NCBI RefSeq assembly: GCF_036669915.1
Contig: NC_089325.1
Coordinates: forward strand, 20,760,831-20,824,830
Direction: 5' to 3'
Source: Pocillopora verrucosa
Lineage: Eukaryota > Cnidaria > Anthozoa > Scleractinia > Pocilloporidae
Length of the DNA stretch: 64,000 bases
Under the pieces are notes generated by a model. That model had not been told where the DNA came from, searched no databases, and saw nothing but the letters and a program-made list of their open reading frames with translations. A program made the position numbers and the translations under genes. Position 1 is the stretch's first letter. Every line of letters starts with the position of its first letter. Positions 9,670 through 20,386 of the stretch are shown piece after piece.

Positions 9670-10610
9670 GTTAGGCCTTCACTGAGTTCGTATGTAACAT
9701 GCATTCTGCATACTGCTGATCTGAAACGTCGAAATCTTCACCGTCTTATGGGGTTACATTTGGCAGGTATGTTAATGAACTTTGGCCTCGCCCATTGGTG
9801 GTTAGTTAGCTTTCTATTGCCTTCCTGCATGTTCAAATACCCTCCATGTAAAGTCTTTGCCCTAAAAGATAACTACCCGTGGCTTATGCACAGAAACAGG
9901 ATCGATGTAAGGTCTGTTTCTATGATTAGTATATGTTTTTAGGGTTCACAATCTATGCATGCGACATGCACAAAAATGGTTCTAAATTAATCATATACTG
10001 AATAAAAAATGTATAACGAAGGGGACTGTAAATTGAATAATCTTGAACTTTCCCCTCTGGTTATCGTATATTTTTCAGTTGGCGAGCCAAATCTTCGCAC
10101 TCGCCGCTTTCCACAACGCACTTCAAGGGTAGTTCACGCAATCTCGAGCGATATGATTTCCAAGTAATGATATTTCTTGCGACCATACCGCTTACAAGGA
10201 GCCTAATGACCTTGGGCTCAAAATAATTGGGACTGCATGGGATCCACGGGAACTGGATCCTAATTATGAGCCCACTGACTGGCAGAGGTCTAAGGCATGA
10301 GTACTATAAAGGAAAAAGGATATCGGGCTCTAAATAGCTTCTAGTGTTACTGACTTGTTAGCAGTCATTTATATTGAGGACATTCGAGAGGGCTTTGATG
10401 AGGCCTTACGGAAAAGGAGTGTAAAGAACTCTCTGACAGAAATATTTTGGCTTGTTCCCGACCAGAAGCGATAGTTTGTGGAAGGCTTTGATATACTTCA
10501 TAAAGAGGACCTGTACTTTTATTACCAACCTTTGATATTTCGTACATTCTTATTCGTATTTCTTTCGTGAAACGTTCCCTCTACACATGCCGCTGAGTTT
10601 GTGTGTTTGA
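9670..10610. other. Upstream flank of the ornithine carrier gene
   Basis: No convincing ORF or repeat. The proximal part (about 10610-10799) should contain the 5' UTR and promoter of the plus-strand gene starting at 10800, but I see no definite TATA or initiator motif. Confidence 0.35.
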
Positions 10611-10799
10611 TATATTCAAGGAGTGCGACATCTATCCTCAACGCCTGGTGGTAAATTTTCAAGAAACTTCTGTCTACAACTGAGTCGCTTGACGAAATTT
10701 TTGGAATCCCGCGCTGTCAGCTGCGCAGACAATTTTTCATCACGCTTGTTGCCCAAGTTTACAACAACGCGGACGTAAAGTTGATAGTTAAAGGGAAAT

Positions 10800-13700
10800 A
10801 TGGTTGAATCCCCGTCTGCGATGAATGTTGATCTGAGTGTTATGAAGCGAATGGTAAAAGACTTTACGGCAGGTGCCATTGGGGGTACTGCATGTGTGAT
10901 GGCGGGACAACCTTTCGACACAATTAAGGTCAAGATGCAGACTTTCCCGTCGCTTTTCAAAACTGCCTTCGACTGTGGTGTTAAGACATTAAAACAGGAG
11001 GGATTTCGTGGACTATATGCAGGAACAATCCCTTCATTAGCTGCTAATATTGCGGAAAATTCTGTCTTGTTCTTATTTTATGGTCAATGTTTAACGTTAG
11101 TGAAAAAGTTAGTGGGGAAGAAAGATGAAAAAGAGTTGAGTATATTGAATAGAGCGTTTGCCGGGAGTGGAGCAGCAGTCTTCTCTTCGTTTGCATTATG
11201 TCCAACAGAATTAGTGAAATGTAGGCTTCAAGCACAACATCAAATGAATATTATGGCTGGAAAAACTGGGGCTAAGAGGTAACAACTTACTTTACTTATC
11301 CCTTTCACTCCCAAGATCTAACCAGAAATTCTCCTTACTCACTTACTGTCATACCATTCTCATGATGTTACTATGGAGAATTTGGTATTGGATCAATTAA
11401 TAATCCCCTTATTGGTACTCTTCTTCATTCTCATTGCTTGTCTGCTTGATATTGTATCAATATTTTAAGGAGAAATTCTGTTTTGGTCACACATGGGAGT
11501 TAAAGGGTTAATTAACCTAATTTCATCTTTTGAAAGTTGCTGCTGATAGTGAAAATATTTGCAGATGGTAGTAAGAGGTCTTTTTTCATTGAACCCCTTG
11601 TGAATGATCAAAAAAAGGCATTTTTATTCCTCCACAGTGGTGTAGTGCAAGTGACAATGCAGATCATTCGTGAGGATGGTTTTTTGGGTCTTTTTCGAGG
11701 AATGACCTCAACATTGGTTCGTGAAGTACCTGGTTACTTCTTCTTCTTTGGAGGCTATGAGTTGAGCCGATATTTCCTCACCCCAGAGGGAAAAACTGTT
11801 GATGATCTCGGTAAGATTTATTTTCAATTTGAATTTTAGTTTGATGTTGTGATTGCATTATATGTTGAATCCACACTGAGGATTGAAAAAGTCTAGAACT
11901 TATTTAACCCTTGAAAGTGGGGTTGCTTCTAATTTTATTTATAGCATTGCTACTGAATCAAAATCAAGAACATAAAAGTATAGGAAATAATCTAAGAACT
12001 ATCTTAGAAAAAAATCAAAGAAAATTTGACTGAAGAAGTTTTGATTATTTTAAAAAATTCTCCTTGTCAGTACTAAAGGAAAAGCAAAGAGAAGAGTATT
12101 GAAAATTTGGATACTGATATTGGGATGTGAAGGGTTAAGTATGTTTGTGTTGATTTATATCCAAGTTTTGAAGTTAGATTATGTCGTAAATAGACCATGT
12201 TGCTTCCTGTAGTGAAATTGCTTATTATTGTTTGAGTGACAGTACAACTGGTTGAACTGTAAGTTACTCAGAAAACTATTTTTTTTTAGATAAAGTGAAA
12301 TCCACCTTGTATTAAGATGTTAAAGTCTTTCCATTTGTCCTCTTCATGAAATATATTTCTGGCCACTGTGAACTCAGTGTTTGCCACCAAGATCTGTGTA
12401 GATAGAACTAAGATGGTTCTAACTGAACTCTTATCCCAATCTCAGAGGTACAACTTGAACAGTCTTCTCAGGAATTTTGGATATGAAAAGTACTGAGGAT
12501 GAAATTTCAACTCACTAATTGATCTTTTATCTCACATATTAACCCCTTTACTCCTGTGATTTAATTTTCAATTCTCCCCTCTAGCTGCTACAAATTTCCA
12601 TGTTATGTAATTACAATAATTTGGTTTTAGACAGGTTTACAGTCAAGTCGCTCAAGAGTCATCTCGCCTGAAGTCATGTCGCCTGAAACCTGAGTCATGT
12701 TGCCCAAAATTTTAATTATGTTTCCCCGAAGAAACAAATACTGAAAACATCAGAATTTCAGACTGTAAATAGGCTATGAAGTTGGGAAATTTTTATCATT
12801 AAAGCAACTCCTTGAAGATTCTAAAAGTGTTTTTTGTTCCTTTCAACGAAGGGAAATGTTGTTCATTTCTAAAAACAAAATGAAGTGTTGTTCATTTGGT
12901 ATGTAATTGTTTCTTACTCACATATGTTTTGTAAGCTTGGGAAACTTTATCTTTATTTATTTTAACAATACCATGACAAGTAAAGTTCTGTTGTGTTTAT
13001 ATGTGACTTTCTTATCAATAACAGATGAAAAAACTTGGTAAACAAGTGTCGATTGTCGCATTCAACAAGTTGGTGAAAGGTCAACACTTCATTTTGTTGT
13101 TAGAAATGAACAGCGCTTCCCTTTGTAGTTAGAAACGACTAACGCTTTTAGAATTGTTACTCAAACATATTTCAATTCCAACCATATGATCAATTTTCTG
13201 TGTGGTCAAAGTCGTTGTGGTGTTGTTAGAAACCAAGAAAGAGTTTATCAAGCTTACGAAATGTCTGTGAGTAAGAAACGAGTACATACCAATGAACAAT
13301 GCTTCATTTATTGTTAGAAATGGACAATGCTTCCCTTTGTTGTAAGAAATGAACAACATTTTTAGAATTGTTACTCAAATGTACACTGAAATTCTGATGT
13401 TTTTAGTATTTGTTTCTCTGGGTGACTTGACTTTTTCTTTCAGGTAACATGACTAAAATTTTGGACAATGTGACTCGGGTTTCAGGTGACATGACTTCAG
13501 GCAAGATCACTCTCGGGTGACTTGACCACTTACCATTAGACATGAGAACAATTTGTACCTGATGAGTTAAAGTATACTCATTACCTGTTTGCTGGTTTAC
13601 ATATGGATATTGTAGGGAGAGGTTACATGTTAATCATTTCAAGGGGTCTAATGTATGTTACCATGCCTTAGACTTGGCATTTCCAATATGAGCATTAAAG

Positions 13701-15451
13701 GTGTATCACTGAACAGTTTAAGTGATTGTAGTTTATGTATTTTACACTTTTTTGTAGGTGCTGTGCGGCTTACTTTTTGTGGTGGTATTGCTGGTGTTTC
13801 TCTCTGGATTGCTATATTTCCTGCTGATGTCATCAAGTCTCGCATCCAGGTACTTTTACCGCAATGTGCACTGTTCCTTGACACTCTGCTATCCAGTCTC
13901 CCTCCCTTTTTGCTCATAGGCATTAAGGTTACACTACGTTCTCAGCAATTACTTTTAATATTTGATTTCTATCTAAAGTTGTAATTATTTTTTTGACAAG
14001 TTATCCTAAAGAATCCAAAGGTGAAGGATCTTGTAACCTTTTCTCCTTTAGTGTTATTCTTCTGTTGTTGCTCTGTAAATACTTTACAACTAAAAAAGTA
14101 AATCTATGACTTTAAAAGTATTTAACTTCTCAGTGCTTTCCTTACTCTCAGTAAGTCAATTTTTTTTGTCTGCTTTTATCACTAAATTTTTCCAGTTAAA
14201 TCTTTTTTACCAATTGAAAGAATTTTGTATTTATCCCTTTGACCCTTAAGAGTGACTGGCATCAAATTTCTCCCTATAGTATCACCCAGAATCACACTTT
14301 AAGGTCATGAGAATAAAAGCAATGATCGCCAACTGAGGAAGCTCTTGATTGTTAATCAAATTCTCTTCATCAGCACCTTAGGAAATGTATAGAGAACAGT
14401 GTAGAGAATGTGCATAATGATGTTAGGGTGTAAAGGGTTATTTGAAGTCAGTCACCTTTGCTCCCAAGATCTGAGTGTTAATTTTCCCTTCTAGCTGCCT
14501 CACATTTCCTTCCAAATCAGTAAGGAGAATTTGGTCTTACATCAAGATGACAACTTTCACCCAATAAGTTGGAGTATTCTTGTTACCTATTTTCTGGACA
14601 ATATATGGATGTTATGGGAAGAAGTTTCATGTTAATCACCTCTGGGTGATAAAACATTTTAAAGGGTTGTAAGCTCTTGCACTAGTAAGCTGATCTATGT
14701 GATTAAACCTACATTGATAACTTTTTTCTGTGCAGATACTGACCCAGGGCTCTGACAAAGTACCAGGCTTCTTTGAGACAATGTTTCAGATTGTTCATAA
14801 CGAAGGTATGTAATGTGCATTTAAAATATACACAATACTGTGTTGACTGACACTTGCCTGGTAATTAATTGTCTGAAGTTTTTCAACCAGCCAAAATGAT
14901 TCCCTCCAGATAGAAAGGCCTATGGAATGTATTTCCATTTAAATCTGGTGCCTTAATTAATTTTAAAAAACCCTGGAAGTAGACAGGTTTTAGGGGTAAG
15001 TTTTTTGGTTTATTTGTTGTTGTTGTTGCTGCTGGTGTTGTCATTGCTTTGAGAAATTTGTTATTGATAATAGATGGAATGTTTCCAGTGAGTGTGCTTC
15101 AACTCTATGTTTTTTATTAAAATTGAAATATTTCACCAAGACATTTAGTTAATTTTGTTCAGTGTCAACTTGAGAGTTATTCATGAAAATTTGTTCCTAA
15201 AAATATCAAAATGGTTGCAAATTGCACAAAATTTTCATGCTTCATGGTGTAAGGTTAATTCTTAATTGTACAGTTTGCTAAACCACAGTTATTCAAAAGT
15301 TCCATTTTTGTTAATTTGGATTATCTTTTTTCATACAGGGCCAAGAGCTTTGTATAAGGGCCTTGGACCAACACTCGTACGATGTTTTCCAGCATGCGGA
15401 GCTTTGTTTGTGGCATATGAAGGAACACAGAAACTGCTGGAAAATGTTTAA
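10800..15451 (+). CDS. SLC25A15: Mitochondrial ornithine carrier (SLC25A15-like)
   Basis: Five exons: 10800-11278, 11638-11810, 13758-13849, 14736-14805 and 15339-15451, all with GT/AG borders and consistent phase, giving about 308 aa (the human carrier is about 301). The product should exchange cytosolic ornithine for citrulline or H+ across the inner mitochondrial membrane, serving urea-cycle-type and proline/polyamine metabolism. Three mitochondrial-carrier repeats are visible, with signatures [10 protein letters not shown] (Pro38), [10 protein letters not shown] and [10 protein letters not shown]. Ornithine-carrier blocks include [48 protein letters not shown] and the C-terminal [13 protein letters not shown] 10800 is the first Met and gives the expected short N-terminus. 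Intron 2 (1.95 kb) contains a foldback transposon. Assignment among ORC1/ORC2-type paralogues rests on overall resemblance. Confidence 0.93.
11305..11515 (+). repeat. Dispersed ~200-bp repeat family A
   Basis: Begins CCCTTTCACTCCCAAGATCT, passes TTCTCCTTACT and GGAGAATTTGGTATTGGATC, and ends GGGAGTTAAAGGGTTA. The same order occurs at 39358-39572 and 43243-43437 (plus) and 18720-18842, 34790-34985 and 56312-56522 (minus). It lies within intron 1 of the carrier gene. Confidence 0.75.
12536..13660 (+). repeat. Family A-variant repeat split by a transposon
   Basis: The left half (12536-12633, starting TTAACCCCTTTACTCC) and right half (13536-13660, ATGAGTTAAAGTATACTC to TCATTTCAAGGGGTC) together match the uninterrupted variant at 14450-14670 (CTTTTGCTCC-like start, GGAGTATTCTTGTTACC, TGGATGTTATGG). 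The repeat therefore predates the insertion at 12634-13535. Confidence 0.6.
12634..13535. mobile_element. 902-bp foldback transposon in carrier intron 2
   Basis: The left end GTCAAGTCGCTCAAGAGTCA is matched by the reverse complement of the right end (GTCAAGTCACCCGAGAGTGA). Similarity continues about 130 bp per arm through CCTGAAGTCATGTC and CAAATACTGAAAACATCAGA. The arms themselves consist of about 15-bp units (AGTCATGTCGCCTGA-like). Seven bases, TTAGACA, occur on both sides (12627-12633 and 13536-13542), consistent with a target duplication. The middle holds further inverted copies of a GTTGTTCATTTCTAA-type sequence. No transposase is encoded, so it is non-autonomous. Confidence 0.75.
14225..14440 (+). 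repeat. Dispersed ~200-bp repeat family B
   Basis: Begins ATCCCTTTGACCCTTAAGAG, passes AAGCTCTTGATTGTTAATCA and ends TTAGGGTGTAAAGGGTTA. Related copies lie at 30530-30715 and 40513-40712 (plus) and 29307-29510, 39878-40515 (split) and 42310-42520 (minus), with a fragment at 44073-44125. Confidence 0.75.
14450..14670 (+). repeat. Uninterrupted family A-variant repeat
   Basis: Directly follows the family B copy. It contains TCCCAAGATCTGAGTG, CTTCTAGCTGCC, GGAGAATTTGGTCTTAC and GGATGTTATGGGAAGAAG. It serves as the intact reference for the copy split at 12634-13535. Confidence 0.6.
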
Positions 15452-16160
15452 TTCATTCTGCTCACTTCTTAGTATTAAGTAGAGTAGATGGCTACATGTA
15501 GGGATAAAGCCAAATGTCTTGTTTGACTTACAGTGATATTTTCTTGTGTGAGCCAAGGGAAACTGCAAAAAGATACTATAAGCAATAGAACAGAAAACTC
15601 TTAACTCAAGCATGGTAGCAAGGAATTATCTGCCCATTTTAATAGATAATGATGCAATAATTATTTGTAATAATGAAAGCCATCAAGTTCATCTGCTTAT
15701 AAGATGTGCTTGCAGAAATACGCTCACACAGATAAAGTTGTTTAACTCATCTACCATTTATTTTGTCTTCTGAAACCTAATGTTACTGGAACCATAAATC
15801 CTTCTTTAGTGATGTCAATGAGACACAAAAAGGCACTTTTAAAAAGGGAAAACAATGTGTAGATTCATCCTGTTACCACAAGAAGTTTGGTATCTTCATT
15901 GCTTGCCATGATAAGAAATTCTGGCATTTCACAAGTATCTATGTTATTACTGATACAAATTATTCAACAGTTTTATCATATATTATGCAAAGATATTAAT
16001 AATATTTCTTTTTTTTATAAGGAAAGCAAAGGGAATATACCTTTGGAGTGATGAATCACTGATTGTGAATGTATTAAAGCATACATGTGAACTGAAGTTC
16101 ACAGTCGTTGATTCATCACTTCATGGGTTTATTACAAACCAACATAATGACCAGCTCACA
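15452..16160 (+). other. 3' flank of the ornithine carrier gene
   Basis: Sequence after the TAA at 15449-15451 should include the 3' UTR. I see no canonical AATAAA in the first few hundred bases. A diffuse inverted repeat (GATGAATCA / TGATTCATC) lies at about 16050-16125. Confidence 0.35.
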
Positions 16161-16163
16161 GTT

Positions 16164-16310
16164 GGCTTATTAGCTCAGTTGGTAGAGAACTGCTCCAGTA
16201 TCACAGAGGTCATGGGTTCAGATTCTCTACAGGCCTGAAGTTTTTTTCTACTGCTTAAGTAGTGTTCATTACTGCAAAGATCACTTTCATATTCATATAT
16301 GTAGTTAGGT
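16164..16310 (+). repeat. tRNA-derived SINE head
   Basis: GGCTTATTAGCTCAGTTGGT then AGAG gives a good A box, and GGTCATGGGTTCAGATTC a B box, within a 73-nt tRNA-sized block (16164-16236). Anticodon-arm pairing is poor and the base before the putative anticodon is C, not T, so it is not a functional tRNA. A related 3' part, AGGTCATGGGTTCAGATCCT, occurs at 39188 with a similar downstream body. Confidence 0.65.
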
Positions 16311-16544
16311 AGGGTTTTTTATGTGCAAATGATATATTTATATTTCAGCAATAACATGGTTTCATTTTCAGTTAGATGTTAAATGAAGGAATGAATAGCT
16401 AAATTAAGGCCTGGCTTATTTATTAACATCCTGAATGCTATAGCTATTATTTAAAATATGAGTGACTATTTTAAAATAACTACAAAAGTCATCATGACTG
16501 AAATTCTTAATTTTCTTTGTTTTTAATATAAATTCACCATCTGA

Positions 16545-16745
16545 AAAGGTGAATAAAAGGGTAAGTTTCTGAAGAAATTGTGGTGCTGTGTCAGAAGGTT
16601 TTGCAAGATAATCTGATTTACTGACTTAGTTGATACTGTAAATTTTGCGCTGTAAAGAGTTTCTGATGCTCAGAATGTCAGCTTTAGTACATCTTTGCAG
16701 TAGCTGTTATCAACTCCATTTATGAAACCAAATTACCTGAAAAGG
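16545..16745 (+). repeat. Second copy of the PLE-associated repeat
   Basis: GTGAATAAAAGGGTAAGTTT, then GAAATTGTGGTGCTGTGTC, match 2560-2620 in the same orientation. Further downstream the copies share a GTCAGC-rich zone. Confidence 0.5.
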
Positions 16746-17324
16746 TGGCTTCTGTAAAGTAAAGATTGAATCAGTCACATAATCTAGCCATTTGTGAAGC
16801 TAGTCAGTTGGATTTTGTTTTTTGTTTTTTTTTTTTACTGATGGTACTTGCCAGTATCTTTGACTTATTTGTGTAGTATTATGTTATTTTTAAAGGATAG
16901 AAACCTCCAGAAGCTTGAAATTTTGATGTTTTAATAAAGATTTTGACAAAAAAAAAATATGTAGTGAAAAGCGTTAACCTCGTAGTTAATGACCCACTTA
17001 TGGAGTCTTTTTTTCACTAGTGCAAAACTATCTTTATTGAATGATTATGCAGTATTACTGTAAGGAAAGGGTAAGTGCTGGTCACTCTCTGGGTTTTAAG
17101 GGTCATTGATCTCCTCAAGGAAAATGGAATGTTACTGCTGCAATGGGTTCTCGAGTCCACCTGTTTTTGGTAAATGATAGACTGCTTTCCTGAGCTTTAA
17201 CAGAGAGATTCCCAAGAACATGATTATGATGATAAAACAACTTGATTGAACACTGGTATCAGGGAACATATCAGTTATTATAATTTGCCAGTGTTTTGCT
17301 TATGGATATCACATACTGATTAAA

Positions 17325-17575
17325 TAATAATACCAATAATGGGGAATTTAGCAGTGGCTCTTCTTGTCCACTAATTCCAGGTCAAATTGTTATTTGAAAT
17401 GTTGGTTTTTGTAGTGGGAGGGAAAACAAAGATACAGAGAAAACCCTCAGACCAAGGACAAAAACCAACAACAAACTCAACCCAAATGTGAAATAAGGTC
17501 TAAGAATCAAACCTGGGCCAGCAGAGGGAGGCAAGCACTCTAATTGTGTACCCTGCTCCCAGGTCTGGTTTGAAT
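17325..17575 (-). repeat. SINE-like repeat, copy 1
   Basis: Plus-strand text TAGCAGTGGCTCTTCTTGTC, ATGTTGGTTTTTG and AACAAACTCAACCCA recurs at 42940-43180 (TAGCAGTGGACATTCC, GTGGCTCTTCTTGTTG, AATGTTGGTTTTTG). Read on the minus strand, a B-box-like GGTTTGATTC precedes this body and an ATT-rich tail follows, the order expected of a tRNA-derived SINE. Confidence 0.55.
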
Positions 17576-17983
17576 ACCTGCATGTCTATTTACACTTGGT
17601 TGGTGCCTATAACTTAGGATCATCCCCAATTCCTCAACTGTTAGTTCTTATGGAAGTATACACTATTCAGCTCATAGTTTCAAATAGCTTGCCAAATAAT
17701 GTGAGGAAAAATAACTTCCCATGGTTCTTTTACCAGGGCCACTAGAGAAATACTATTTTCAAAAACAAAATCTTCCAGACTGGAAATTAGGAACATTTTG
17801 ATAAGGTTTTTCTGTTTTTTCCTTTCAAGGCACAGAATATCTTATTTTTAGAATTAGGGGAAGTACTGTCAAGAAACCATTATATTATAGTTATTATAAT
17901 TGATCCTCTCTCCACTGACACAACACATTATGCTCAATCTCTTTCAAGAATCTTTAATTATATGACAGCTATTGCTCTAACCC

Positions 17984-18655
17984 TAACATTGTAAATAGGC
18001 GTCAGGAAGTAAGCCGCCATCATCATGATTTAAAGGAGCATGGGCAGAGTTGAGGGGTGTTACATTCAGGGTGTTATGAAACCCATCAAGAAAATTCTGA
18101 ATAGCCACAATGTTAGAGTAGCTCAAAAACCTTTTCAGACTTTGGGGCATATTTTTGCCGAACGTGAAGACCCTGTTATGAAAGAACAATGAACCCACAC
18201 TACTGATTCTATTCAGTGCAACGACTCTGATCACGAGTATATTGGACAGACCAAACATCAGTTTGGTACACATTTGAAAGAGCATCAAAAGCGGTCTTCT
18301 TCTGCAAAAAAGAAAATTCAGCTTTATCAGGGCACACATGACTAACCAACCATACAACTGGGTGGGACAAGTCTAAAATTATCACCACTTATCGGCATTA
18401 CCACTGGCGCCTTTGTCTGGGAGCCTGGCATATCAACTCCGCCCATGTTCCTATATATCATGATGATGGTGGCTTACTTCCTGACACCTATTTACATCTT
18501 CTCAGAAAAAAGGCTAGCTAATTAGTGAGTGTATAAAATGACCTCTTGTTGCAGTGTTTAGATCACCCCTGATGAAGGCACTAGACAGGAGTGTCGAAAC
18601 TTGGGTCTAAAAATTGTAACTTTTCAGTTACATTCATTAAATCTTTAAAGCAGAA
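17984..18655 (+). mobile_element. Degraded PLE endonuclease copy with inverted leader
   Basis: The plus strand 18056-18540 carries the same GIY-YIG frame as 3426-2998, broken by stops and small indels (for example TGA in GAACAATGAACCC). Core text such as GAGTATATTGGACAGACCAA (EYIGQTK) is still readable. The tail 18536-18650 matches the minus-strand copy, including the hammerhead-like core. 17984-18055 repeats the 3' end of the same frame in antisense, so this copy has a fold-back structure often left by PLE insertion. Confidence 0.75.
18569..18607 (+). ncRNA. Hammerhead-like core, second PLE copy
   Basis: CTGATGA (18569-18575), the same six-pair hairpin and GAAAC are identical to 2954-2921 on the minus strand. 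One base is missing before TTGGGTC. Again no complementary stem I is seen. Confidence 0.5.
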
Positions 18656-18719
18656 TAGCGTCAAACCATATCTGAAAGATTATCTCTTTACAATATCAAA
18701 CATACAAAAAAAAATATAT

Positions 18720-18842
18720 AAATAAATTGGGGAATTATTAGTTGGTCCAGTACCAGATTCTCTAACTAACATCCCAAGAATTGTATGGCAGACAGTTTTG
18801 AGAATTACAAATGAGATCTTGGAAGTGAAAGGGTTAAAAATA
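18720..18842 (-). repeat. Family A repeat, partial
   Basis: On the plus strand: TATTAGTTGGTCCAGTACCA, then GAATTGTATGGCAGACAG and GAGATCTTGGAAGTGAAAGG, the reverse complement order of family A. Confidence 0.65.
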
Positions 18843-19531
18843 GCATAACAGTAGATATTGTATTCGGCCAATTGCAACGTTACCTGAATAAATTAAACTT
18901 TTAGAGGGTCCTATGTGCACCTAATTCAAGTGTTTTGACTGAAAGACAAGTAAACAAGCTAAACATTTATAACTTTAAAAATTTTTAATTAATTGAAATC
19001 TAATTTTCGTTTTTCCATGAAGGTTAGCATTTTCTGTATAGTGTAGTCCCAAACAAACAAATTGTTCCAATGGCAACCTACATAAGATCAGAAATTAATC
19101 TAGCACTAAATATAGCAATAAAATCAATTTGACTGGAAAATTTAAAAGTTTAACCAACTACTAGATAAAAATATATTTCTCACCCGGCCAATGGAGATTA
19201 TAAATATATTTCTCCTCAAATTCTATTTTCAAAATGAGACGATGAAGCAACACACCTACAGGTGGCTGCTGGTCATAAATAGAGTTATTGTTTCTGTGTC
19301 ATCCCACCAGAGAGTCAATATTTAAACAGTTATTTGTGACCAATTGGCGCGAAGACTGACGTAGTAACACTGGTGTAAACAGGATAGCCACGTGGCATAG
19401 GTCGAGCCGAGGAATCTCCCGATAAAATATAATTTTTATTTGTCGGTATGGCAACAATTCGGCTATATTTCATCATATATTTAAACCAGAGAAACGTTTC
19501 AACGCTGAATTTATCCTTTCTTTAGCTTTTT

Positions 19532-20353
19532 TCACCGTGTGCCGTTTTTTCCGAGTTCTTTAGCACGTTCGGTGGCGGCGTGAACAGCTTTCATCAAAGC
19601 TCCTCGAAAACCACTTTCTTCGAGAGCGTTTATTCCAGCTATAGTCGAACCCCCGGCAGAACACACAGCATCTTTCAGTTCTCCTGGATGTTGTCCACTT
19701 TCTAACACCATTTTTGCTGCTCCAGCACACGTTTTAGCCGCTAATTTCATGGCTTCTTGGCGATTCAATCCGGCCCGAACAGCGCCGTCCGCTAAAGCTT
19801 CGATCGCCATGTACAGGTAGGCTGGCCCACCACCGGTTAGAGCAGTCATCACATCCATCAGTTCTTCGTCAACATCAAAGCTATATCCCACAGAAGACAT
19901 CAGCTGGTGTACAAGGGTGTAATCTTCTTCACGGGCAAATTTACCGAATGTTAGAGCGGTGACTCCTTCGCGAAACTGCACTGGGGTGTTCAACATCATT
20001 CGAACAATCCGACTTCTTCCCGGCAAGGAATTTTGCATATAATCCAAGGTAACTCCAGCCGCAATGGATGCCAATAAATGATTTCTCGTTGCCACAGGAG
20101 AAATTTCTTTGAAAACATCAGGGAAAACTTTGGCCTTTATTGCGAGGAACACAAAATTACTTTCTTTCATTACCCACTTATTATCGTTACTCACGTTACA
20201 GCCCATGGTGCGAAACTGGTTCAAGTCTCTTTCAGACGGAGCACTGGCGAAGATTTCATTTGCCTTGATAACTCCAGCGGATAAAAATCCTTTAGCAAGA
20301 ACTTGTGCTGCTTTCCCTCCGCCAATAAAACCTAATGATGGTATTAAACTCAT
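19532..20353 (-). CDS. PYCR3: Pyrroline-5-carboxylate reductase, intronless (PYCR3-like)
   Basis: Catalyses NAD(P)H-dependent reduction of pyrroline-5-carboxylate to proline. From the chosen ATG at 20353 (MSLIPSLGFIGGG) the protein is 273 aa, the family size. An in-frame Met 11 codons upstream (20386) would add residues before the Rossmann start and is less likely. Visible features are the dinucleotide motif GFIGGGKAAQVLAKG near residue 8, SIAAGVTLD, the substrate-loop region LTGGGPAYLYMAIEALADG (GSGPAY in most relatives), HPGELKDAVCSAGGSTIAGI with the conserved Thr, and a C-terminal RAKELGK. No introns interrupt it, unlike most animal PYCR genes, so a retrogene origin is possible. AATAAA on the minus strand (19440-19435) lies about 90 nt past the stop. 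It is convergent with the ornithine carrier. Orthology to PYCR3 rather than PYCR1/2 is from remembered similarity only. Confidence 0.92.
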   Translation of the reverse strand: MSLIPSLGFIGGGKAAQVLAKGFLSAGVIKANEIFASAPSERDLNQFRTMGCNVSNDNKWVMKESNFVFLAIKAKVFPDVFKEISPVATRNHLLASIAAGVTLDYMQNSLPGRSRIVRMMLNTPVQFREGVTALTFGKFAREEDYTLVHQLMSSVGYSFDVDEELMDVMTALTGGGPAYLYMAIEALADGAVRAGLNRQEAMKLAAKTCAGAAKMVLESGQHPGELKDAVCSAGGSTIAGINALEESGFRGALMKAVHAATERAKELGKNGTR

Positions 20354-20386
20354 GGTGTGAAGGCTACCAGATTCCAAATGAATCAC

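Noticed and set aside
16164..16236. Possible functional tRNA gene
   Set aside because: A and B boxes are good, but the anticodon arm pairs poorly, the base 5' of the anticodon is C, and a related partial copy exists. It is a SINE head.
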